Below, piece after piece: positions 53,782 to 62,001 of a stretch of 64,000 nucleotides of DNA. Source of the stretch: Xylanibacter muris (GTDB lineage: Bacteria > Bacteroidota > Bacteroidia > Bacteroidales > Bacteroidaceae); assembly GCF_013166605.1 (NCBI RefSeq), contig NZ_JABKKF010000002.1, positions 248,001 through 312,000 of the forward strand, in the 5' to 3' direction. Below the pieces are notes generated by a model, which was given only the letters and a program-made list of their open reading frames with translations, was not told the origin of the DNA and did no database searches. Made by a program: the position numbers and the translations under genes. Positions within the stretch are counted from its first letter, which is position 1; every line of letters begins with the position of its first letter.

Positions 53782-54001
53782 TGTTTTATGTTGTTTTGTT
53801 AGTTACTATATAGAGAGGGTATGAGTAGGTGAATTCTATCATATTCTATTCACAATTCTTCATAGACTTTTCTAATGATGGTTGAATATAGTGACAGCTT
53901 CTTTAGCTTCATGATGACCTTGCTTTATAGTCTTTAAGTATCATCATATTGTTTATTCAAAGTGCTGTGACATACCGCAACATTCTTTGAGATAGTGTCC
54001 T
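53782..54001. other. Gap between RyR and TIR-NUDIX genes
   Basis: 220 AT-rich bases without an open frame of note. No consensus promoter is seen on the minus strand, so the RyR gene may be read from the TIR transcript. Confidence 0.4.
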
Positions 54002-56239
54002 TCAATAATTATTATCAATACAAATTATCCTCGCAGGATTACCAACAATAGTTGCTCTTGCAGGAACATCATGCAGAACGACAGCACCACATCCTATCAT
54101 TGCCCATTCACCAATAGTTATGCCACAGCGTATTACTGCACCGGCACCGATTGAGGCACCATTGCACACTCGTGTAGTTTTCAATTCCCAGTCATCTTTT
54201 TGTACCTGCAAACCATCAGAACGTCTTATTGCACGTGGGTACATATCATTGGTGAATGATACATTTGTTCCAACAAAAACTCCGTCTTCTAAGGTGACAC
54301 CTTCGTAAATGGAGTTGTTGTTCTGAATCTTACAGTATTTGCCTATTGTTACTCCATTGTCGATATGCACATTGTGATGAATCTTGCAGTAATCACCAAT
54401 AGTTACATTGTTTCCAATAGTACTATCAGCCTCTATTATCACACCTTTTCCTATAGTGACACCCTTACCAACATTCGCTATCAGACGTTCACCAAGTCTC
54501 TTGGCTATGTCGTATGACTCAGGTGTGAGAAGATTTGATATGAGAGTATGCAAATCATAGACGGGTGTAAAATGTATCTTTGATATTTCCAAATAACCGT
54601 CACTGGCTGCATCATGCATATTCTTCATCTGTTCATACAGCGATGGCTCGTCAGGAAGATGCAAAGCTGTGTATGATAGAATCTCTATCTCCAGACGTTC
54701 GCTTTTGATGATTCCAATCTCAAACACACCGTGATTCTCTTCACTTACAAGTTGGCGTTTTGCACCTACTTCTTCCTCAATAGCACGGAAAAGAATCTGG
54801 TTAATGTCAAGATGTACAGTTCCATCGCTTGATATGACTATGTGATTATTCTTGTCTTTAGCGGAGTCTTTTAGCAGGCTTACAGTTTCGTCGTATGAAA
54901 AATGCCACATATCGCCAGAAGATATTTTTTCAGATCTTTTTGTCCACATAAGGTTAGGGACACCTTTATGATATGCAGCTATGAAGCCACCTAAGCCAAG
55001 TGAGCAGAGGAATGGTGCCAAAGGCTTTATGTCTGCCACACTTTCAATAACAAATGGAGTGGCATCGATTGAACATAGGATGTGGTACATTTCTGTCATA
55101 CACTTGAATGTAAAGTAGTCAGAATAGTACAACTGGACATCAATAAACGGATCCTCTACATTTGTTGTTCTTGTATCTGTTATTTCATAAACTCCAAGTT
55201 CTGTGCCGTTAAACATTGTCTTTTTATGTAATAGATCGTCAATGAAAGAACAGGCTACCATTTTTTGTACAAGTATGAGGAACGTGTCTATGTTCATACA
55301 TTCAGGAGCAGGAAGTGTGATTGTGGCGTATTTGATATCCTTTGTGTTTGCAAGAAACCAATCATGCAACTTTTTCAATGGATAAATATCTTGATGTGTG
55401 TTAAGGAATGATCGTAACGCATTAATCAGTTCTTCATTGTCGGGTTTGCGTTCTGAAAGATGCCTTTCAACTTCAGGTATTTTGTTTTTGTCATCTTCAT
55501 TCGCTTTCTTGAAGAAATGATTCTCCTCTAACTTCTTGTAGTATTCCTGTGGAACTTCCATAATCAACGATTTGTTGATGACTCTCAATTGCATGTTGTT
55601 GTTTGTCAGTACTTCATTCCTATCTGTGCCACACAATTTCATGTAGTTGCCGAAAGGAGTGTATCTGCGAAGTAATTTCTGGAGTGCGATGCGAATGAGA
55701 AAGATGTTTTGGTCATCAAAAACTGTAAAACCGTGTGATTTATTTGTCAAGGCTGATAACTGTGCTTTTTTCTTCTCGTCGTGTATAGCCTCTTGGATGT
55801 CTCTCTGATAAACCGCAGTTTCTTTTGTATCAAGCCATTGTATCTTTTCAACATATTTAGCAATCCTTGATGTTTTCAGATCTATAGGCTCGTGTGGATA
55901 GAACAAAATCCTTTTTCCTTTCTTTACGGCATGTCCCAATTCTTCATTTATTATGAAATCAGAATTCTCTACTTCCTTAGAATAAATTAGCAAGAAAAAG
56001 GCTGATGACTCTATTCCCTTATGGATTCTTCGTGTATAGTCCTTTCCTACATCCTCATGAAGCTCATCCATATCAAACCATGTGGATATGTTATGATTCC
56101 GGTCGTTCAACTCTGCGGCTAAGCGTGAGACAAATTGCACTTTATCACGTTTATAACTGATGAACACATCCCTTTTGCCATCAATGATTTCAAGTTCAAT
56201 CTTTTTACCGTTAAACTTGAATGCTTGTTTATTTTCCAT
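54002..56239 (-). CDS. TIR / NUDIX-like / left-handed beta-helix acyltransferase fusion
   Basis: 745 residues in one unbroken frame. TIR domain about 22-150: RDVFISYKRD, ISTWFDMDEL and DFIINEELGHA, with Glu99/100 in the NADase position. Middle about 320-530 reads as a NUDIX-like fold: the strand NLMWTKRSEKISSGDMWHFS, then R485-A-I-E-E-E-V-G492, which fits the RExxEExG box except that the first Glu is Ala; the leading Glu (479) is Ile. So it probably binds rather than cuts its ligand. C-terminal 590-740 has hexapeptide repeats (VTIGKGVIIEADSTIGNN, VFVGTNVSFTNDMYPRA, VGNPARII) of sugar O/N-acetyltransferases. No signal peptide. TIR and acyltransferase calls firm, NUDIX call moderate. Confidence 0.85.
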   Translation of the reverse strand: MENKQAFKFNGKKIELEIIDGKRDVFISYKRDKVQFVSRLAAELNDRNHNISTWFDMDELHEDVGKDYTRRIHKGIESSAFFLLIYSKEVENSDFIINEELGHAVKKGKRILFYPHEPIDLKTSRIAKYVEKIQWLDTKETAVYQRDIQEAIHDEKKKAQLSALTNKSHGFTVFDDQNIFLIRIALQKLLRRYTPFGNYMKLCGTDRNEVLTNNNMQLRVINKSLIMEVPQEYYKKLEENHFFKKANEDDKNKIPEVERHLSERKPDNEELINALRSFLNTHQDIYPLKKLHDWFLANTKDIKYATITLPAPECMNIDTFLILVQKMVACSFIDDLLHKKTMFNGTELGVYEITDTRTTNVEDPFIDVQLYYSDYFTFKCMTEMYHILCSIDATPFVIESVADIKPLAPFLCSLGLGGFIAAYHKGVPNLMWTKRSEKISSGDMWHFSYDETVSLLKDSAKDKNNHIVISSDGTVHLDINQILFRAIEEEVGAKRQLVSEENHGVFEIGIIKSERLEIEILSYTALHLPDEPSLYEQMKNMHDAASDGYLEISKIHFTPVYDLHTLISNLLTPESYDIAKRLGERLIANVGKGVTIGKGVIIEADSTIGNNVTIGDYCKIHHNVHIDNGVTIGKYCKIQNNNSIYEGVTLEDGVFVGTNVSFTNDMYPRAIRRSDGLQVQKDDWELKTTRVCNGASIGAGAVIRCGITIGEWAMIGCGAVVLHDVPARATIVGNPARIICIDNNY

Positions 56240-56294
56240 AATGATATATCTGATTTTGTTAGTAAATTACGTGAGTTCGACTTGGTAATCTTTT

Positions 56295-56402
56295 CTATAA
56301 GGTAATGGTATAAGCATCCTTGTCGATGTTATCTATTCCCTCACGGTTATCATCCGTCATCAGCTTGCGTAGTTTCAGCTCTTCCAAAACGAACGTTTTA
56401 TA
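56295..56402 (-). pseudogene. Relic C-terminus between the two TIR genes
   Basis: A 35-codon minus-strand frame without a start codon, ending at stop 56295-56297: LEELKLRKLMTDDNREGIDN then IDKDAYTITL. Composition is protein-like (amphipathic, charged) and it fills most of the 169-base gap, so it looks like the tail of a lost gene. I cannot name the parent. Confidence 0.45.
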
Positions 56403-56408
56403 TTATAT

Positions 56409-59174
56409 TCATTCCAAATAATATGTTTTTCTATCTTCTTTAGAAAGCTTATATCCATTTAGTTTTTTCAAAGTTTCATCTATAAGATTCTGTTGGTCTG
56501 GAATGTGCAAGATACGGAGAATATCATTATTGGTTACAACAATGTGTTCGTTATCAAAACAGAATTGGACAGAGCTTGCATCAAATTCAAATTTAAAAAT
56601 ACTTATACATTGTCCATCCTCTGTATTCCATACACGAACGGAGAAATCTTTTGATGTTGTGACAATACGTTTGCCATTGGAGCTAAACATAGCAGATTGC
56701 ACCCATGAAGTATGCCCATCAAGTGATTTTATGCATCTGCCACTATTTACATCCCAAATCCGCACAGTATTATCCCGCGATGAGGTAACAATATGTTTGC
56801 CATCGGGGCTGAAATTGGCGGAACATACTATGTCCGTATGCCCTTTAAATGTTTTTATGCAATTACCACTCTTTGCGTCCCATAGACATACCGTTTTATC
56901 TTCTGACGCAGTAACAATATATTCACCGTCCGGGCAGAACTGGGCTGCGGTGACAGAATGCGTGTGTCCATCCAAGGTTGCCACAATTCTCTCACTTTTT
57001 ATATCCCAAACCAATGCGATATTGCCGGCTGTTTCATAAGGCCATCCAATAGCTGCAACTACACATTTACCGTCCGGACTAAAATGTAACGAATTGACTT
57101 TATTTGCATATCCTTTTAGGACGGCAATACATTTATGGCTATTGGCATCCAAAACACGGATAGTATGATCTCTTAATGCCATAGCAATAAACATTCCATT
57201 AGGACTATAATGTGCAACATCTACATCTTCCAATCCTTCGTTTAACGTTTTACTCCATTTTTTAGTCTCTATATCCCAAATTCTTGTGAGACCATAGGGT
57301 GGCACTATAATAATGGATTTGTTGTCAGGGCTCAAATGTATGGAATTAACCCAAAGCCCTTTTTCAAGACATATGTTAATATGTTCGTGAACTTCTGTAC
57401 TATAAATCCCGATATTATTATCCGAACTCACTATTATGTGTTTGCCATCAGGATTATAAAAAGAATTATGAGGCAATCCTGTACATAAAGGAATAACCTG
57501 CATGCTTTTTCCGCTATTCGCATCCCATATCCGCACGGTGTTATCCCATGACGAGGAGATAACAAACTTACCGTCAAAACTATATTGTAGTGAACTGAGA
57601 AGCTTGGTTTGGCCATCAAGAATACTGATACATTCTCCATCATCTAAATTCAAGATTGCCGCTCTTTCACGATTATACCTAAAGGCAATGGTTTTCCTGT
57701 CTGGACTGAGCCGAATATATTTTGAAATAGTATAAGTTTCATCCTGCACCCAGTGGTACTCTCTTTTTCTTTTGTCAAGAAGGTAAGCCTTATATGCAGA
57801 AATTCGTGTTCCGCCCTTTAAGTCCCAAATACTTATAATGTTATCTCTTGTTGCAGTAACAATATGATTACCATCAGAATTGAAACAACAAAAAAAGACA
57901 ATATCTGATACCTCTATGGAACAGATATATTTATTGTTGTCCATATCAATAACTGACACCTCGTTTTCTGCTGCGATTGCCATCTTTTTTTTATCTTGGG
58001 AAAACTGTATGTCGGAAACTTCTTCGTAAAATCCTTTTGTTCCATTCTCTAAATCCCATATTCCTACAGTATTATCCTGAGACCTTGTAATGATAACCTT
58101 ACCATTTGGGCAAAATTGACAAGATAGCACGTCACTTTTATGTCCTTCGAGTACATTTATACATTCTCCATTCTTTGTATCCCATATGCGAATGGTTTTA
58201 TCTTCTGATGTTGTGACGATACGTTCTCCATCCGGGCTGAACACCACAGAATGTATTATACCAGAATGTCCTTCAAGTGTTTTTATGATTTTCCCGGTTT
58301 CAACTTCCCAGATATCAACGACATAGGGCATTCCCAAAATAATAGAAGCTATGAATTTTCCGTCTGGACTGATTTGTATATCGCGTAAGTAAGTGTGTCT
58401 TGTAAGAACCCTTTCGAGTTGTTCGCTTTTTTTATTTAAAAATCGGAGGGCGTCGTATGCTTCATGTGTGAATGGTCTTTCTGGGGTGCTGATGTTCTTT
58501 GGATACACTTCTGACACTAAAGCCAAAGCTCTGAGGCATTCGTTCCCGATTCCGCCAGACGGGTCTCCCTCTTCCGCCAAAACAATAGCTTCTTTGGCAA
58601 TATAGCGGGATTGAACAGCAAGCAATTTATCACGTTCTTCCTTAATCCGTTGTTTTTCCTTTTCTTCCATTATACAATATCGCTGCCATAAATCATCTAT
58701 TTTTAGATCCAACATCTTTGCAATGATTTTCACAGATGCATAATCCCTACCAAGTTCATTAATATTGGCAGCTAAAAGCTCTGTTTTTTTCTTAAGAGCA
58801 TCAGGAAAACATTCATTTTCAGAATTTGGCTCACCAGCTACAATAAACGGAAGTATCCTATTATTGTTTGAGATAGAGACTTTTGAGAAGAAATTAATTT
58901 CATCATTAACATATTTAGAAGTTCGTGAATTAGGAGAACATATCACTATCAAGAACTGTGAATTTTCCAAGGCATGGTGAATATTATCTGTTAAGACGCC
59001 TAATTCCAAATCAGTTTCATCTCTAAATATTGGTCTGACATATTCCGGCAAATCAGGTCTTTTTTCTTGTAAATAAACAGGAACTCTAAAAGACTCCAAT
59101 TTTTCATGTAGCCATTTGGCGTGCTCTTTGTCCTTGTGACTATAGCTAATGAAAGCAAGATAAGTTTTTGTCAT
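56409..59174 (-). CDS. TIR-WD40 protein
   Basis: 921 residues. TIR domain about 4-150: LAFISYSHKD, RPIFRDETDLELG and SKYVNDEINFF with E92 in the NADase position. Helical, partly coiled-coil linker 165-260 (MEEKEKQRIKEERDKLL). Then about 14-15 WD40 blades to residue 905, read by FSPDG and IWD-type ends (TIRIWDTKNGE, TVRIWDANSGK, TVCLWDAKSGN, TVRIWDVNSGR), enough for two seven-bladed propellers. WD40 part probably senses a ligand or phage protein; TIR part then destroys or converts NAD. Has its own consensus promoter. Downstream gene is the TIR-NUDIX fusion. Confidence 0.93.
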   Translation of the reverse strand: MTKTYLAFISYSHKDKEHAKWLHEKLESFRVPVYLQEKRPDLPEYVRPIFRDETDLELGVLTDNIHHALENSQFLIVICSPNSRTSKYVNDEINFFSKVSISNNNRILPFIVAGEPNSENECFPDALKKKTELLAANINELGRDYASVKIIAKMLDLKIDDLWQRYCIMEEKEKQRIKEERDKLLAVQSRYIAKEAIVLAEEGDPSGGIGNECLRALALVSEVYPKNISTPERPFTHEAYDALRFLNKKSEQLERVLTRHTYLRDIQISPDGKFIASIILGMPYVVDIWEVETGKIIKTLEGHSGIIHSVVFSPDGERIVTTSEDKTIRIWDTKNGECINVLEGHKSDVLSCQFCPNGKVIITRSQDNTVGIWDLENGTKGFYEEVSDIQFSQDKKKMAIAAENEVSVIDMDNNKYICSIEVSDIVFFCCFNSDGNHIVTATRDNIISIWDLKGGTRISAYKAYLLDKRKREYHWVQDETYTISKYIRLSPDRKTIAFRYNRERAAILNLDDGECISILDGQTKLLSSLQYSFDGKFVISSSWDNTVRIWDANSGKSMQVIPLCTGLPHNSFYNPDGKHIIVSSDNNIGIYSTEVHEHINICLEKGLWVNSIHLSPDNKSIIIVPPYGLTRIWDIETKKWSKTLNEGLEDVDVAHYSPNGMFIAMALRDHTIRVLDANSHKCIAVLKGYANKVNSLHFSPDGKCVVAAIGWPYETAGNIALVWDIKSERIVATLDGHTHSVTAAQFCPDGEYIVTASEDKTVCLWDAKSGNCIKTFKGHTDIVCSANFSPDGKHIVTSSRDNTVRIWDVNSGRCIKSLDGHTSWVQSAMFSSNGKRIVTTSKDFSVRVWNTEDGQCISIFKFEFDASSVQFCFDNEHIVVTNNDILRILHIPDQQNLIDETLKKLNGYKLSKEDRKTYYLE

Positions 59175-59321
59175 GTTTTATTTTAGATTGTGAACGATTT
59201 TATATAAACGTTTGAAGAATAAACATTTAACAAAGTATCTGAAAAGTAATGGTAACGACTTGGCAACCGTGCGATTTTCAGCGTTTTGCGGTGCTATGCT
59301 GTCAAATAACTCTTTCAGATA

Positions 59322-59352
59322 CAAAAGTAATTAAATCCTTTGAGTAGCCAAA
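59322..59352 (-). promoter_or_regulatory. Promoter of the TIR-WD40 transcript
   Basis: Minus strand: TTTG (59349-59352), 19-base spacer, TACTTTTG (59322-59329). Leader about 140 bases. It may drive TIR-WD40, TIR-NUDIX and RyR together. Confidence 0.75.
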
Positions 59353-59372
59353 GAGTTTAACTACTTTTCATG

Positions 59373-59530
59373 TCACTCAATTGTTTTATATTTCTGGTTC
59401 TGGCTATTTGGCTTATCCGGAATAGTCATTTGAAGCCTTGTTCCGATAAACGAGCAATATATTTTTACGGCCCCATCTTCTATCGTTCACTCCAAGCATA
59501 TCAGCTATTTCAACTACACTTTTGAGTTCT
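59373..59530 (-). pseudogene. Frameshifted winged-helix C-terminus relic
   Basis: Minus-strand pieces in three frames join to one protein-like tail: SVVEIADMLGVNDRRWGRKN, then ARLSEQGFK, then LQMTIPDKPNSQNQKYKTIE and a stop at 59373-59375. TIPDKPxSxxQKY is an ending I associate with AlbA-type ATP-binding proteins with a terminal winged helix. At least two frameshifts; the rest of the gene is gone. Confidence 0.5.
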
Positions 59531-59534
59531 GCAT

Positions 59535-59799
59535 ATACAACGACCTATGGTCAGTCTCATACGCAGTCTTATAATGGAGCCGCAGCGTATGCAGCTCGAC
59601 AACAAGCAAATGCAAATTATAGTGCTTATGCAAATAATCAGACGGAAATAAGAGAACAAATTAACGCATTATATATAAAAACAATACTATAAAGGATGGC
59701 GTAGAATATTCTAGTTTCTTCAATATTAAGTATAAAAAGATTGACCATCTTAAAGTAGAATTTAAAATAAATGGAATATCATTCCCTTTTATATATTAA
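59535..59799 (+). pseudogene. Frameshifted C-terminal relic (plus strand)
   Basis: TTTYGQSHTQSYNGAAAYAA, then RQQANANYSAYANNQTEIRE up to IKTIL-stop; the next frame continues KDGVEYSSFFNIKYKKIDHL and VEFKINGISFPFIY-stop. One missing base near 59690 joins them into a sensible tail like that of Bacteroidales envelope proteins with a Gln/Ala-rich helix then a beta-strand end. The N-terminal part is absent. Confidence 0.5.
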
Positions 59800-59832
59800 A
59801 TTGCGTTTTTGTCTGCATGAAAGTTGTTTATA

Positions 59833-60153
59833 ATGAATAACTCTATAGAGAATATTATGGATATTGATGAAATTCTTCTAATTATCGATAAGGCGCGAAC
59901 AGGTATAGTCCTTGCTATAAAGTGCCGTGATAGTCGTAAAAGAGACAAGCAAATCAAAGAAGCAAAATTAAAAGCACAGGAATTAATAGAGCCATTTGAG
60001 GCTGAAATTAAATATTTGTGCAATTTTGAAAACAATGGCATGGATGATTTGTTCTCATGGGGATTTATAGAAGATGACTTAGATAAAGTGTATAACATAT
60101 TATCAGAGATTGATAAAAACAATAGAAACAGGCAATTAATCGACCAATGCTAA
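59833..60153 (+). CDS. Hypothetical helical protein, 106 aa
   Basis: From ATG 59833 (a TTG nine bases up is less likely). Lys/Glu/Asp-rich and predicted all-helical: IDEILLIIDKARTGIVLAIK, DKQIKEAKLKAQELIEPFEA, then IEDDLDKVYNILSEIDKNNR. No signal peptide, membrane segment or motif I recognise. It lies alone between the relics and the structured non-coding stretch. Could be a small partner of a defence gene or a stranded accessory gene. Confidence 0.6.
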   Translation: MNNSIENIMDIDEILLIIDKARTGIVLAIKCRDSRKRDKQIKEAKLKAQELIEPFEAEIKYLCNFENNGMDDLFSWGFIEDDLDKVYNILSEIDKNNRNRQLIDQC

Positions 60154-60364
60154 GCCTGATATGCAAAGGTTATAAATTCATGTTATAAGTATGAAATATA
60201 CAAAAAAAATCAGAAAGTAGCTTGAATCAGAGAAGTGGATTCAAGCAGTTAGAAAGTTGTGGTTAATAGCTCAACTATTGACAAGTTTACTAACTTTAAA
60301 TGAAGAGGCATTGAGATATTGGTAGCAACCGAACATTGCTAATGAGATTACTCTCAATCTTGCG

Positions 60365-60510
60365 CTTCCAGGGGCTTACGAAGATATAAAAGAATCGTAG
60401 GAATCCCCAGAAGGTAAACACTTGATTTAACCTTCTCAAAAAAGACTGGTAGTAGGTTCACAATCTGTTCGGAGATAAAGGTTAAATTCCTTTTGCCAGT
60501 CCTTTATTTT
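60365..60510 (+). ncRNA. Candidate structured RNA with hairpin and pseudoknot
   Basis: Two structured parts in a gene-free stretch. Hairpin 60365-60413: CTTC, GGGG and CTTACGA pair with TCGTAGG, CCCC and GAAG. Then interleaved inverted repeats: ATTTAACCTT (60425-60434) with AAGGTTAAAT (60478-60487), and GACTGG (60444-60449) with CCAGTC (60496-60501), an H-type pseudoknot layout, followed by CTTTATTTT. Strand is uncertain; no promoter was found. Lies 150 bases upstream of the abiF RNA unit. Confidence 0.4.
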
Positions 60511-60635
60511 AACAGTATCCTATTATTTTTTTCCAAAAACACTTTATTGTTAGTCTGTTTGAAACTTATTATGAAAACAAACAAAACATTCCATTGAAAA
60601 ATATCAGAAATCGTCTGCTCTTTTTTGTTATATCA

Positions 60636-60667
60636 TTTGGTAAATAGAAAATAATAGATTACCTTTG
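60636..60667 (+). promoter_or_regulatory. Promoter of the abiF leader RNA
   Basis: TTTG (60636-60639), 20-base spacer, TACCTTTG (60660-60667): full consensus. Start predicted near 60674. Confidence 0.8.
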
Positions 60668-60673
60668 CACTAA

Positions 60674-60725
60674 CAAATCCCGCCCGCTTCCCGTAAGATT
60701 AGCGTACCCAGCGGGACATTTTTTA
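60674..60725 (+). ncRNA. Short structured RNA upstream of abiF
   Basis: From the predicted start, TCCCGC (60678-60683) pairs with GCGGGA (60711-60716) and inside it CGCT (60685-60688) pairs with AGCG (60701-60704); CATTTTTTATTT follows. So about 50 bases form a hairpin with a T-run, a full terminated RNA. CCCA (60707-60710) could also pair with TGGG at the abiF start codon. abiF genes are known to have a conserved neighbouring RNA (AbiF RNA motif); whether this matches its consensus needs a covariance search. Confidence 0.6.
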
Positions 60726-60728
60726 TTT

Positions 60729-61631
60729 ATGGGAGTTAGATATACACATCAAGCCATAACTACAGAGCAGCAAATTGACATTCTCAAAGAAAGAGGTTTG
60801 CTCATTAATGATGTTGAACAAGCTATTGAAGTTCTTGACACCATCAGTTATTTTCGTCTTGCTGGGTATTGGCGACACTTTGAAGCCAACCGCTTCACGC
60901 ATCAATTCAGAGAGGGCAGTAGTTTTGCTGATATTATAGACCTTTATTCTTTTGACAAAGAACTCAGAGCTTTATTGTTTACCGCCATACAGACGATAGA
61001 AGTTTCCGTCCGCACAAAAATAATTAAACACTTTGCCCTCGAATTTGGAGCATTTTGGTTTATGGACGAAAACTATGCTACCAATGAGACTCGTTTTACT
61101 GCGAACTTGGCTGTCATCCGCAAGGAAGTATCTCGCTCTCACGATGATTTTATTACAGAGCATTTTCGCAAATATAGCGAACCGGACTTACCTCCTGTTT
61201 GGAAAACGTTGGAAGTTATCTCAATGGGGACACTTTCTAAACTCTATGCAAATTTCTCGGATCCGGCTGCAAAACATGCTGTGGCGAGAGAGTTCGGTTT
61301 GAATCATCACAAATTTTTGAGAAGTTGGCTGGAATGCCTTGCTGTGCTTCGTAATTGCTGTGCCCATCATTCAAGGCTGTCAAACCGTGTCTTTCCTGTA
61401 AAACCAATGATGCCTGAGCATATGCCTAACACTTGGATTACGGGGTTTACGTTTCGTGAGCAAACTCTTTATCCACAATTATGCTATGTCGTGTATTGGC
61501 TCAACTCTATCTCTCCTAATAACACCTTCGTAGTCAGTTTCAAACAACTTCTGGCAAATCACCCATCAGTAAGACCTCATTTGTTAGGATTTCCTTATAA
61601 TTGGGAACAAGAGCCTTTGTGGAGGCCATGA
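60729..61631 (+). CDS. Abi_2-family (AbiF/AbiD-type) abortive infection protein
   Basis: 300 residues. N-terminal ITTEQQIDILKERGLLI and ISYFRLAGYWRHF are Abi_2 features; a HEPN-type RNase motif R208-NCCA-H213 lies in VLRNCCAHHSRLSNR, with a second R95-x5-H101 in EVSVRTKIIKHFA. Predicted RNA-cutting toxin that stops growth on phage attack; relatives have been linked to the origin of Cas13. The ATG sits 4 bases after a leader T-run, so the leader RNA may both control and restrain it. Confidence 0.92.
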   Translation: MGVRYTHQAITTEQQIDILKERGLLINDVEQAIEVLDTISYFRLAGYWRHFEANRFTHQFREGSSFADIIDLYSFDKELRALLFTAIQTIEVSVRTKIIKHFALEFGAFWFMDENYATNETRFTANLAVIRKEVSRSHDDFITEHFRKYSEPDLPPVWKTLEVISMGTLSKLYANFSDPAAKHAVAREFGLNHHKFLRSWLECLAVLRNCCAHHSRLSNRVFPVKPMMPEHMPNTWITGFTFREQTLYPQLCYVVYWLNSISPNNTFVVSFKQLLANHPSVRPHLLGFPYNWEQEPLWRP

Positions 61632-62001
61632 ATATCTGCTAAAAAAGGTGATCTGCGGAAACAAGGAAAAAATATATTAACTTTGCAGCGGTTTAGAAGA
61701 TAAGCTAAAATAAATGTGGAATATCGAGGGCAAATTGTACCGAAAAAAGAAGAAACTGCCTATATTGACACTCTGCATGAGTTAAGAAACAATAAAAGCG
61801 TTAAATCTCCACCTTTTAGAATGTACCATTAAAAGTTACGACCATGCTTCTGACTTATTGCTTGCAAATTATTGATTAATAACTGGTTGTGAATACCGTT
61901 CTTGTGTCTGTGCAGAGACGACTGCAACAAAAACAGAAATGAGATGAAGTTTAATTCTATTGCTTTAATATCATGATTATTCTTTCATTGTCATAATTTG
62001 A
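61632..62001. other. Gap after abiF with a mini-frame
   Basis: A -7 box TAACTTTG lies at 61678-61685 (plus). After it a GTG-start frame at 61716-61832 encodes 38 residues, MEYRGQIVPKKEETAYIDTL then HELRNNKSVKSPPFRMYH. It may be a small gene or a relic; there is no -33 box and no terminator. Nothing else is seen. Confidence 0.3.

Noticed and set aside
60443..60503. tRNA-like element
   Set aside because: GACTGG/CCAGTC could be an acceptor stem and AAAGG-TTAAATT-CCTTT a T-arm, but the span is about 60 bases, there is no anticodon arm and the T-loop consensus fails.
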